Shown here: piece by piece, positions 6,144 through 13,578 of the stretch
Position numbering within the stretch: position 1 is the stretch's first letter
How the letters are laid out: every line of letters begins with the position of its first letter
From: an uncultured Oscillospiraceae bacterium
GTDB lineage: Bacteria; Bacillota; Clostridia; Oscillospirales; Oscillospiraceae
Length of the DNA stretch: 22,027 nucleotides
NCBI GenBank assembly: GCA_900752445.1
Contig: CAADVN010000240.1
Coordinates: 1-22,027, forward strand
Direction: 5' to 3'
Notes under the pieces: generated by a model
What the model was told of the DNA's origin: nothing
Database searches by the model: none
Seen by the model: the letters and a program-made list of their open reading frames with translations, nothing else
Translations under genes and position numbers: made by a program

Positions 6144-7367
6144 TTATTTCATTATGGCCTTGTTGAAGTTCTTCTTACCGCGCCTCAAAATGACGCCGGC
6201 CTTGAGCTCCGCCTCGGTGAAGCTCCTGGCTATATCGTCCACCTTCTCGTCGTTGGCGGTGACGCCGCCCTGCTGGACGTTGCGCCTCGCGTCGCTCTTC
6301 GAGCTGCACAGGCCGGTCTTCACCAGCAGCGTCAGTATATCCGCTGCGCCGTCAGTGAGGTCCTCGGCGCATATCTCGGTCTCGGGCATGTGCTCGCTGT
6401 CGCCGCCGCCGCCGAAGATGGCGCGCGCGCCGGCCTTGGCCTTCTCGGCCTCCTCCTCGCCGTGCACCAAGGCGGTCAGCTCGGTGGCCAGGATCTCCTT
6501 CGCCTCGTTGAGCTGCGCGTCCTTCCACTTCGCCATCTCGTCTATCTGCTCGAGCGGCAGGAAGGTCATCTTGCGCAGGCAGTTTATGACGTCCGCGTCG
6601 TCGATATTCCGCCAATACTGGTAGAACTCGTAGGGGCTCGTCTTGTTCGGGTCGAGCCACACGGCGCCGGACTGGGTCTTGCCCATCTTCTTGCCCTCGC
6701 TCGTGAGCAGCAGCGTTATCGTCATGCCGTAGGCGTTCTTCCCCAGCTTGCGCCTTATGAGCTCCGTGCCGCCCAGGATGTTCGACCACTGGTCGTCCCC
6801 GCCGCACTGCATCACGCAGTTGTACTCCTTGAACATGTGGTAGAAGTCATACGACTGCATTATCATGTAGTTGAACTCCAGGAAGGAGAGGCCCTTCTCC
6901 ATCCTCTGCTTATAACACTCAGCCCTCAGCATGTTGTTCACGGAGAAGTGCGCGCCCACGTCGCGCAGCAGCTCGATGTAGTTGAGCCCCAGCAGCCAGT
7001 CCGCGTTGTCAAGCATCAGCGCCTTGCCCTCGGAGAAGTCGATGAACTTCGCCATCTGCACCTTGAACTTCGCCGCGTTCTCCTGTATCTTCTCCTGCGT
7101 CAGCATCTGGCGCATGTCCGTCCGGCCCGAAGGGTCGCCCACCATCGTCGTGCCGCCGCCCAGCAGCGCTATCGGCCTGTTGCCCGCAAGCTGCAGCCGG
7201 CGCATGAGGTTTAGGGCCATGAAGTGACCGATGTGCAGGGAATCCGCCGTCGCGTCAAAGCCGATATAGAACGTCGCCTTTCCCGCATTTATGAGCTCCC
7301 TGATGTCTTCCTCGTCCGTCACCTGCGCGATGAGCCCGCGCGCCCTGAGTTCCTCGTAAATCTGCAT
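6144..7367 (-). CDS. tyrS: Tyrosyl-tRNA synthetase
   Basis: Cytoplasmic class I synthetase that charges tRNA-Tyr with tyrosine, working as a dimer. The 407-residue length is that of bacterial TyrRS. Visible motifs are the HIGH box as HIGH at residues 45-48, the tyrosine pocket region YDFYHMF near 173-179 and QCGGDDQWSNI near 187, and the KMSKS-equivalent KMGKT at 227-231, close to the KFGKT form usual for bacterial TyrRS. The last 70 residues form an S4 RNA-binding domain (TGLCSSKSDARRNVQQGGV). A GAAGGGG site precedes the ATG. It sits 42 bases after the C_GCAxxG_C_C gene with no clear promoter and no room for a T-box leader, so it is probably read through from upstream. A strong terminator follows. 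Confidence 0.97.
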   Translation of the reverse strand: MQIYEELRARGLIAQVTDEEDIRELINAGKATFYIGFDATADSLHIGHFMALNLMRRLQLAGNRPIALLGGGTTMVGDPSGRTDMRQMLTQEKIQENAAKFKVQMAKFIDFSEGKALMLDNADWLLGLNYIELLRDVGAHFSVNNMLRAECYKQRMEKGLSFLEFNYMIMQSYDFYHMFKEYNCVMQCGGDDQWSNILGGTELIRRKLGKNAYGMTITLLLTSEGKKMGKTQSGAVWLDPNKTSPYEFYQYWRNIDDADVINCLRKMTFLPLEQIDEMAKWKDAQLNEAKEILATELTALVHGEEEAEKAKAGARAIFGGGGDSEHMPETEICAEDLTDGAADILTLLVKTGLCSSKSDARRNVQQGGVTANDEKVDDIARSFTEAELKAGVILRRGKKNFNKAIMK

Positions 7368-7409
7368 CGATCTTTCCCCTTCATTCAGTAGTTTTAATTG
7401 TGACCCCAG

Positions 7410-7814
7410 TTATTTCGACCTGTGCGCGTCTATGAGCTCCGCCGCGCGCTCGGCGCACCAGGAGATATATTCGTCGCACTTGTCATGGCTGCCGCCGGTG
7501 GACATGAGCAGGTCGTTGCAGCGCACCGCGCCGTACTTCTCCTTGAACTCCCTCACCAGCGTCTTGGAATACTCTGCCACGGGTACGTCCTTCGAGCCGA
7601 TGCCGTCCTGAGCCGTGCCGACGCCCAGCGCCATAACCGCGCCCGTTACGGCGCCGCAGGCCTCGCCCGAGCGCAGTCCGCCGCCAAAGCCCGCCGCAAA
7701 CTGCTTTGCGCCAAGCTCATCTATGCCCAGCTTCTCAGCCAGCGCCGCGACCACGCTCTGCGCGCAGTTGAAGCCCTCGGCATGGATAGCCTTCGCCTTT
7801 TCGCCGATGCTCAT
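7410..7814 (-). CDS. C_GCAxxG_C_C family redox protein
   Basis: Small 134-residue protein of the C_GCAxxG_C_C family, named for its conserved cysteines. Here they are Cys17 in GFNCAQSV, Cys53 in EACGAVTGA, Cys99, Cys113 and Cys120. The family is widespread in anaerobes and is thought to be redox-active or metal-binding, but no firm reaction is assigned. The central glycine-rich stretch AAGFGGGLRSGEACGAVTGAVMALG is hydrophobic enough to form a buried helix bundle. The ATG overlaps the recN stop by one base (TAATG), so it is translationally coupled to recN. Its position after recN is unusual, since many Clostridia have spoIVB and spo0A there. Family assignment is good; function is not known. 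Confidence 0.85.
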   Translation of the reverse strand: MSIGEKAKAIHAEGFNCAQSVVAALAEKLGIDELGAKQFAAGFGGGLRSGEACGAVTGAVMALGVGTAQDGIGSKDVPVAEYSKTLVREFKEKYGAVRCNDLLMSTGGSHDKCDEYISWCAERAAELIDAHRSK

Positions 7815-9496
7815 TATACCCTCTCCTCCTTGTATTTGTACGCCGCGTCCAGCTGCTCCGCAGCGCTCGCCAGCGTAGTCTCCGTCACGTTCTCGCCGCC
7901 GTGCAGCCGCGCGAGCTCACGTATCCTGCCCTCGCGCTCCAGCGGCGTCACCCGGGTATAGGTCCTGCCGTCCCGCTCCGTCTTCTCTATCAGGAAGTGC
8001 GTGTCCGCCATCGCCGCGATCTGGGGCAGGTGCGTAACACATATCACCTGCTTCTTCCTCGACAGCCGGGCCAGCTTCTCGGCCACTCGCTGCGCAGCGA
8101 TGCCCGACACGCCCTCGTCTATCTCGTCGAACACCATCGCCGGTACGCCGTCCCGCTCCGACAGCACGTCCTTCATCACCAGCATTATCCGCGCAAGCTC
8201 GCCGCCCGAGGCTATCTTCGATATCCGCCCCGGCGTCTCTCCCGCGTTCGCCGACATGAGAAACCGCACCTCGTCCATGCCCGTCTCGTCAAAGCCCGGC
8301 TCGCCTGACATCGGCACGAGCTCCGTCTCAAAGCGCACCGAGGGCATCGACAGCTCCCTGAGCCCCTGCTCTATGCGGCTTTTGAGCTCCTCGCCCGCCG
8401 CCTTCCTTAGCTTCGACAGCTCTTTTGCGGAATTATACGCCGCTTTTTTCCTTTTTGCAAGCTCGGCTTCGAGTTTTCCCCGTCTTTCCTCCGAGGAATC
8501 CAGCTCCTCCAGCTCCTGTTTCGAGCGCTCCAGCAGCCGCGCGAGGCCCTCTTCATCCGTGCCGTACCTGCGCTCCAGCCTTCTGAGCTGGCCCAGCCGC
8601 GTCTCCAGCGCGTCGTACTCACCCGGCGAGAAGTCCAGCCGCTCCCGGAAGTCCCGCAGCCACTCCGCAGCGTCCTCTATCGAGGCGCGGGCGCTCTCTA
8701 TCTCGGCCAGGGCCTCGTCCAGTTCCGGGGCCAGTGCCGCCGCGCGCCCCGTCCAGCCGGAGGCGTTGCCAGCCTGCTCCGCCGCGCTGTCCTCACCGCC
8801 GTAGAGCGCCTCGTAGGCCGCGTCCAGCGCCTCCGTCAGCTTCTCCGAATTGCGCAGCAGCTCGCGCCTCGACTCGAGCTCCGCCTCCTCTCCGGGGCGT
8901 ATCCGCGCCCCCTCAAGCTCCTCCGCCGTCAGCTTCAGCTCGCGCTGCCTGCGCTCGCGCTCGGCCTCGCTCATCTCCAGCTTCCTTACCGCCGCAAGCG
9001 TCTGCCTGTACTGCGCGTACAGCTCGCCATGCCGCTCCAGCGCCGGGCCCAGGCCCGCAAAGCCGTCCAGATAGTCCCTGTGCCGCGTCTCGTCCATGAG
9101 CTGGCGCCCGTCGTTCTGCCCGTGTATGTCCAGCAGCCGCGAGCCCAGCGACCTCAGCTCCGCAGCCGAGACCGGCGTGCCGTTCACCTGTGCCGAGCTC
9201 TTTCCGTCCTGGCCCACGCGCCGCCTTATGACCAGCCCGTCCTCGTCCTCAAGCTCGTATTCGCGCAGCCAGTCCGCCGCGTTCTCCGCCGTGAAGGCCG
9301 CCGTCACCGAGGCCCTTGCCGCGCCCGTGCGCACCAGTTCCCTGCTCGCACGCGCGCCCAGCACCGCCTCCAGCGAGTCTATGACGATGCTCTTGCCCGC
9401 GCCCGTCTCGCCCGTCAGCACGTTCAGGCCAGCGCCCGGCTCTATGTCCGCGCGCTCTATGACCGCTATATTCTCAATGTGCAGCTCAGTCAGCAT
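7814..9496 (-). CDS. recN: DNA repair protein RecN
   Basis: SMC-like ATPase that acts early at DNA double-strand breaks. The 560 residues match the family. The N-terminal ATPase half has Walker A GETGAGKS at 29-36; a long charged, Leu/Glu/Arg-rich stretch (about 150-370) forms the coiled-coil region; and the C-terminal half has the signature SGGELARIMLVMKD and the RecN-specific Walker B FDEIDEGVSG. Ser/Glu-rich stretches in the coiled coil show strong GC-rich codon use. It starts 22 bases after argR with an AGAGGCGGG site and overlaps the next gene by one base. The argR-recN pairing is standard in Bacillota. Confidence 0.97.
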   Translation of the reverse strand: MLTELHIENIAVIERADIEPGAGLNVLTGETGAGKSIVIDSLEAVLGARASRELVRTGAARASVTAAFTAENAADWLREYELEDEDGLVIRRRVGQDGKSSAQVNGTPVSAAELRSLGSRLLDIHGQNDGRQLMDETRHRDYLDGFAGLGPALERHGELYAQYRQTLAAVRKLEMSEAERERRQRELKLTAEELEGARIRPGEEAELESRRELLRNSEKLTEALDAAYEALYGGEDSAAEQAGNASGWTGRAAALAPELDEALAEIESARASIEDAAEWLRDFRERLDFSPGEYDALETRLGQLRRLERRYGTDEEGLARLLERSKQELEELDSSEERRGKLEAELAKRKKAAYNSAKELSKLRKAAGEELKSRIEQGLRELSMPSVRFETELVPMSGEPGFDETGMDEVRFLMSANAGETPGRISKIASGGELARIMLVMKDVLSERDGVPAMVFDEIDEGVSGIAAQRVAEKLARLSRKKQVICVTHLPQIAAMADTHFLIEKTERDGRTYTRVTPLEREGRIRELARLHGGENVTETTLASAAEQLDAAYKYKEERV

Positions 9497-9518
9497 TCGG
9501 CCCGCCTCTTTCCACAGC

Positions 9519-9968
9519 TCAGAACAGCTTCTTTATCTCCTCGCAGAGCTGTGCAGCGCTCTTGACGTCCTTCATGGCCACAAACACCGTATCGTCGCCC
9601 GCCACTGTGCCTACCAGCCCCGCAAGCTCCATGTTGTCCATGGCCGAGCTCGCAGCCGAGGCCAGGCCCGGCAGCGTCTTGAGCACGATGATATTCATCG
9701 CCGTATCGCAGGACACCACGCCTTCCCGGAAGATCTTCCTCAGCTTCTCCCTGCGCTCCGCAGCCTCGTCCGGCGCCGGCTGGGCATAGCGGTAGTTGCC
9801 GTTCGGGCCCAGTTCCTTTATGAGACGCAGCTCCTTTATGTCACGCGACAGCGTGGCCTGAGTGCTCCTCACGCCCTGCTCCGACAGGGCCTGCATCAGT
9901 TGGTTTTGAGTCTCGATGTCCCTGTTGGCGATCAGCTCCAGTATCGTATTCTGTCTGGCAGTTTTCAT
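9519..9968 (-). CDS. argR: Arginine repressor ArgR/AhrC
   Basis: Hexameric regulator that binds arginine and controls arginine synthesis and breakdown genes. The 149-residue product has an N-terminal winged helix (ETQNQLMQALSEQGVRSTQATLSRDIKEL, about 20-48) and a C-terminal arginine-binding and oligomerisation domain with the hallmark GTVAGDDTVFVA near 120. The ATG at 9966-9968 is chosen because GGAGG lies 7 bases upstream and MKTARQNTILELI is the normal family start; an upstream in-frame start at 9989 would overlap the nadK end and lacks a good site. It lies 17 bases after nadK. No ARG-box-regulated arginine gene is in the window. Confidence 0.96.
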   Translation of the reverse strand: MKTARQNTILELIANRDIETQNQLMQALSEQGVRSTQATLSRDIKELRLIKELGPNGNYRYAQPAPDEAAERREKLRKIFREGVVSCDTAMNIIVLKTLPGLASAASSAMDNMELAGLVGTVAGDDTVFVAMKDVKSAAQLCEEIKKLF

Positions 9969-9985
9969 TGAAACTCCTCCCTGTC

Positions 9986-10828
9986 TCATGGCCGGGTCAG
10001 TTTGCCCATGGCCGTATCGTAAAAGCTCCTTACCTCCATGTCCGCCATTATGACTCTGTTCTCCGAGCGGCTTATCCTCACCTCATCTCCCGTCGTGACC
10101 GCCAGCCCCTCCGAGCCGTCCACCGACAGCACAACACGCTTGCCGTGCAGCCGCTCCGGCAGCACCGTCAGCGTCCGGCACGGCGCGAGCACGAAGCTCT
10201 TCGCCGCCATGATGTGCGCGCAGATCGGCGTCACGATTATATTCTCCGCCTCAGGCTCCACGATCGGCCCGCCCGCCGACATCGAATACGCCGTCGAGCC
10301 CGTCGGCGTGGCCACTATGACCCCGTCGCCCGCGAAGCCGGATATCTCCGTCCCGTCCGCCAGGACGGTCAGGTTTATGCAGTTCACGTCGCTTTTCACC
10401 ACGGCGTCGTTCAATGCGCAGTCGCGCACGACCTCCCCGTCGGCCTTTATGAGCTCCACATCCAGCATCATCCGGTAGCTCCGCCGGTAACCGCCCGCCG
10501 CCGCACGGCGCACGAGCTCTATGTCCTCTGGCTCGAGCCCCGCCATGAAGCCCTTGGTACCCACGTTGATGCCCAAAAGCGGTATCGGCATGCCCAGCGT
10601 CTGCCTCGCCACGTGCAGGAAGGTGCCGTCGCCCCCGAAGGAGATTATGAGCTCGGCGCCCTCCGCCGCCCTCTGCAGCGGCAGCATATTCGAGTCCTCA
10701 GGCACGTCCACGAACACCGGCGCTATCACCGTCTCGCGTCCATCCGCCTCCAAAAGCTCCTTCGCCCTGTTCGTCAGCACAAGGCCCCTGTCCCGATACG
10801 GGTTCGGCGACAGCACTATTTTACCCAT
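9986..10828 (-). CDS. nadK: NAD kinase
   Basis: Phosphorylates NAD to NADP with ATP or polyphosphate; cytoplasmic. The 280 residues carry the diagnostic GGDGTFL near residue 65, LGINVGTKGFM near 85, the ALNDAVV segment, and the glycine-rich GDGVIVATPTGSTAYSMSAGGP block near 168-188. The ATG at 10826-10828 overlaps the tlyA stop in TGATG; a GTG directly before it would add one residue and cannot be excluded. Isoleucine codons are 12 ATA, 6 ATC and 0 ATT, the clearest example of the codon bias in this window. The order tlyA-nadK-argR-recN is the standard one in Bacillota. Confidence 0.97.
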   Translation of the reverse strand: MGKIVLSPNPYRDRGLVLTNRAKELLEADGRETVIAPVFVDVPEDSNMLPLQRAAEGAELIISFGGDGTFLHVARQTLGMPIPLLGINVGTKGFMAGLEPEDIELVRRAAAGGYRRSYRMMLDVELIKADGEVVRDCALNDAVVKSDVNCINLTVLADGTEISGFAGDGVIVATPTGSTAYSMSAGGPIVEPEAENIIVTPICAHIMAAKSFVLAPCRTLTVLPERLHGKRVVLSVDGSEGLAVTTGDEVRISRSENRVIMADMEVRSFYDTAMGKLTRP

Positions 10829-11628
10829 CACTTCGCCAGCTCTCTGTGCGACGCCGCGACCACCGCCGCCGCGTCGAGGATAGGCGCCTCATGCGCGCCC
10901 TTTTTGAGATACGCCAGATATTCTATATTCCCCTCAGGCCCGCGCACCGGCGAGTAGTCCAGGCCCATGACTGTATAGCCCAGCTCCGGCGCGGCCTCCA
11001 GGAACTCCCTGAGCACCCGCTCATGCACCGAGGCGTCCCGCACGACGCCCTTCTTGCCCACGTCCTCGCGCCCGGCCTCAAACTGCGGCTTTATGAGGCA
11101 GAGCGCCTCGCCCGCCTCCGTGAGCAGCTCCCGCACCGCCGGCAGTACCAGCCGTACCGAGATGAACGACAGGTCCATGACCGCCATGTCCATCACATCC
11201 GCAAACATTTCCGGCCTGAGGCTGCGCGCGTTCGTACGCTCCATCGTCACGACCCTCGCGTCGCTGCGCAGGCTCCAGGCCAGCTGCCCGTAGCCCACGT
11301 CCACGGCGTACACCTTCTTCGCCCCATTTTTCAGCAGCACGTCCGTGAACCCGCCCGTCGAGGCCCCGCAGTCGATGCAGGTCTTGCCCTCGGCGCTCAC
11401 CGGGAACACCCGCAGCGCCTTCTCGAGCTTGAAGCCGCCGCGCGACACGTAGGGGCAGGCCGCGCCGCGCACCTCGATCTTCGCGTCCGCCTTTACGGGC
11501 ATACCGGGCTTGTCCGCCTTCTGGCCGTTCACGTACACGAGGCCGCTCATTATCGTGGCCCGCGCCTTCTCGCGGCTCTCGAAATGCCCCAGCTCCACGA
11601 GCTTCTGGTCCAACCTCTCCCCGCTCAT
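10828..11628 (-). CDS. tlyA: TlyA family rRNA 2'-O-methyltransferase
   Basis: Predicted S-adenosylmethionine-dependent methyltransferase; characterised TlyA proteins methylate ribose in 16S and in some cases 23S rRNA. The 266 residues begin with an S4 RNA-binding domain (MSGERLDQKLVELGHFESREKARATI, about 1-60), then YVSRGGFKLEKAL and the FtsJ-type fold with the cofactor loop DCGASTGGFTDVLL near 88, MDLSFIS near 150 and LIKPQFE near 180. The ATG at 11626-11628 shares ATGA with the dxs stop and has AAGGAG 8 bases upstream inside dxs. A longer open frame to 11745 is a shadow of dxs and its extra residues look non-native. Confidence 0.94.
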   Translation of the reverse strand: MSGERLDQKLVELGHFESREKARATIMSGLVYVNGQKADKPGMPVKADAKIEVRGAACPYVSRGGFKLEKALRVFPVSAEGKTCIDCGASTGGFTDVLLKNGAKKVYAVDVGYGQLAWSLRSDARVVTMERTNARSLRPEMFADVMDMAVMDLSFISVRLVLPAVRELLTEAGEALCLIKPQFEAGREDVGKKGVVRDASVHERVLREFLEAAPELGYTVMGLDYSPVRGPEGNIEYLAYLKKGAHEAPILDAAAVVAASHRELAK

Positions 11629-13448
11629 GCTCTCAGCTCCTTTGCCGCCTTCGCTATCGCCGCGGCGTCTATGCCGCAAAGCTGCCTGAGCTTTTCCGTG
11701 CCGCCCTGGCCCACGATGCCCTCGCCCAGGTTCAGCAGCCGGCACTCGAAGCCCGCACGCCCGCCGGCCTCGGCCAATATCCGTCCGCCGATGCAGCCTG
11801 AGGCGCAGGCCTCCTCCGCCACGACGAGCGCGCCCGTCCTCTTTGCGGACTCGATGACCGGCCCGGCGTCCAGCGGCAGCACGCGCCCGAGCTTTACTAT
11901 TTCCGCGGAAATACCCTCCTGCGCCAGCAGCTCCGCCGCCCTTACGGCCTCGTTCACCATCGTGCCGTACACGGCTATCGTCACGTCCGAGCCCAGCCGC
12001 AGGGTCTTACATACCTCAGCTCCGCCGTCCCTGTACTCGCCCTCGCCGCCGCGCGGGTATCTCACCGCGACAGGCCCCGTCTCCGTGAACATGGCGTATT
12101 CCAGCATGTCCTCAGCCTCGCGGAAGGAGGCCGGGCACCACACCGTCATCCCCGGCACCGCGCCGAGATAGGCGATGTCGAACACGCCGTGATGCGTCTC
12201 TCCGTCCTCGCCGACGAGCCCGGCCCTGTCCACGCCCAGCACCACGTGCAGGCCCAGCAGGCTCACGTCGTGGATGAGCATGTCGAAGGCACGCTGCAGA
12301 AAGCTCGAGTACACGCAGGCGACTGGTATGAGCCCCTGCTTCGCCATACCCGCAGCCATGGCCACGGTATGGCCCTCGGCTATGCCCGTGTCGTAAAACC
12401 GCTCCGGGAATCGCTTTGCAAAGTCCGAAAGCCCTGTGCCGTCCGCCATCGCGGCGGTGAGCGCCGAAACACGCCTGTCCCGCTCCGCCGCGCGGCAGAG
12501 CGCCCTGCCCACGACGGCCGAGAAATTCAGGCTGCCGTTTTTGACGAGGCCGGTCTCCGGGTCGAAGGGCCCCACGCCGTGATACCGCTCCGGGTCCAGC
12601 TCCGCCCTCGGGTAGCCCCGGCCCTTGCGCGTTATCACGTGCAGCAGCACGGGCACGCGCATGTCCCGCGCCCAGGCTATGGCGCTCTCAAGACCCGCCA
12701 CATCGTGCCCGTCCACGGGCCCCAGGTAGTAAAAGCCCAGGTCGTCGAACATGTTCTCGGGCAGGATCGCGCCCTTGACGCTCTCCTTCACCCAATGCGA
12801 CAGCTCGTACACGGGCTTCACCTTGCCCACCGTGCTCCTGTACCAGCGCTTGAAGCGGAAATACCCCGGCTGCACGCGCATCCGGCTGAGCAGCCGCGCC
12901 ATGCCGCCCACGTTCGAGCCTATGGACATGGCGTTGTCGTTTAGTATGACCACAAGCGGCTCGCCAGACTGCCCGGCGTTCGACAGGCCCTCGTAGGCCA
13001 GGCCTCCCGTCAGCGCCCCGTCACCTATTATGGCGCAGACGTCGTAGTCCCCGCCCAGCCTGGTCCGCGCCCGGGCCATGCCCAGGGCCACGGACACGCT
13101 GTTCGAGGCGTGCCCGGCTATGAAGGCGTCCGCCGCGCTCTCCGAGGGCTTCGGGAAGCCCGACATGCCGCCGTACTGCCTCAGCCCGGCAAAGCCCTCG
13201 CGCCTGCCGGTCAGCAGCTTATGCGTATAACACTGGTGCCCCACGTCGAACACGAGCCTGTCCCTGTACGGGTCGTACACCCGGTCGAGCGCCACGCACA
13301 GCTCCACCGTGCCGAGATTCGAGGCCAGGTGTCCCCCTGTCCTCGCAACGTTCTCTATCAAAAACCCGCGTATCTCCCCGCAGAGCTCCGGCAACGCCTC
13401 TGCCGGCAGCGCCCGCAGGTCGCCAATATCCTTTATCTTCTCAAGCAA
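11625..13448 (-). CDS. dxs: 1-deoxy-D-xylulose-5-phosphate synthase
   Basis: Thiamine diphosphate enzyme that condenses pyruvate with glyceraldehyde 3-phosphate, the first step of the MEP isoprenoid pathway. The 607 residues show GGHLASNLG with His40, DVGHQCYTHK near 68, the ThDP/metal motif GDGALTGG at 142-149 with NDNAMSI near 170, TGIAEGH near 354-360 with catalytic Glu358, and DRAGLVGEDGETHHG near 407-421. At 359 the residue between Glu and His is Gly, where many family members have Gln or Cys. The start must be the TTG at 13446-13448: an in-frame stop lies five codons upstream, a GAGG site precedes it, and MLEKI is a usual clostridial N-terminus. It heads the dxs-tlyA-nadK-argR-recN unit and has its own promoter. 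Confidence 0.97.
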   Translation of the reverse strand: MLEKIKDIGDLRALPAEALPELCGEIRGFLIENVARTGGHLASNLGTVELCVALDRVYDPYRDRLVFDVGHQCYTHKLLTGRREGFAGLRQYGGMSGFPKPSESAADAFIAGHASNSVSVALGMARARTRLGGDYDVCAIIGDGALTGGLAYEGLSNAGQSGEPLVVILNDNAMSIGSNVGGMARLLSRMRVQPGYFRFKRWYRSTVGKVKPVYELSHWVKESVKGAILPENMFDDLGFYYLGPVDGHDVAGLESAIAWARDMRVPVLLHVITRKGRGYPRAELDPERYHGVGPFDPETGLVKNGSLNFSAVVGRALCRAAERDRRVSALTAAMADGTGLSDFAKRFPERFYDTGIAEGHTVAMAAGMAKQGLIPVACVYSSFLQRAFDMLIHDVSLLGLHVVLGVDRAGLVGEDGETHHGVFDIAYLGAVPGMTVWCPASFREAEDMLEYAMFTETGPVAVRYPRGGEGEYRDGGAEVCKTLRLGSDVTIAVYGTMVNEAVRAAELLAQEGISAEIVKLGRVLPLDAGPVIESAKRTGALVVAEEACASGCIGGRILAEAGGRAGFECRLLNLGEGIVGQGGTEKLRQLCGIDAAAIAKAAKELRA

Positions 13449-13483
13449 TGCAAATACCTCTTATGCCCGGCACACGCCGGCAA
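13433..13483 (-). other. Possible 16-codon upstream ORF in the dxs leader
   Basis: After an AAGGAG site spaced 5 bases, a TTG opens a frame reading MPACAGHKRYLHCLRR and ending at a TAA inside dxs codon 5, in a different frame from dxs. It overlaps the dxs start by 16 bases. The ribosome site is better spaced than that of dxs itself. No conservation can be tested here, so this may be chance. Confidence 0.2.
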
Positions 13484-13499
13484 TACTACTCCTTGTACC

Positions 13500-13528
13500 A
13501 TATTAACAAAATCCGCCCGGCTTTTCAA
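13500..13528 (-). promoter_or_regulatory. Promoter for dxs, nested in the ispA terminator
   Basis: On the minus strand TTGAAA (13523-13528) and TAATAT (13500-13505) are exactly 17 bases apart. The -35 box lies in the loop of the ispA terminator hairpin, and the spacer contains its right arm on the transcribed strand. The predicted start near 13493 gives a leader of about 45 bases. Confidence 0.68.
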
Positions 13529-13543
13529 CACAAACCGGGCGGG
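13512..13543 (-). terminator. Intrinsic terminator after ispA
   Basis: Arms CCGCCCGG and CCGGGCGG (13513-13520 and 13535-13542 on the plus strand) form an 8-pair GC-rich stem. The loop contains TTT and AAAA runs that may extend the pairing. On the minus strand ATTTTGTT follows. It lies 35 bases after the ispA stop and closes the Asp23-to-ispA unit. Confidence 0.75.
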
Positions 13544-13578
13544 TCACCTGTATATTCATGCAGTTTGCATAATTTCTG

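Noticed and set aside
11629..11745. 39-residue N-terminal extension of tlyA
   Set aside because: It lies wholly inside dxs, is low-complexity, and the ATG at 11628 has a good ribosome site and the family start.
10846..12171. 441-codon plus-strand open frame opposite tlyA and dxs
   Set aside because: The sequence is low-complexity Arg/His/Pro-rich with no ribosome site of note; both minus-strand genes are unambiguous.
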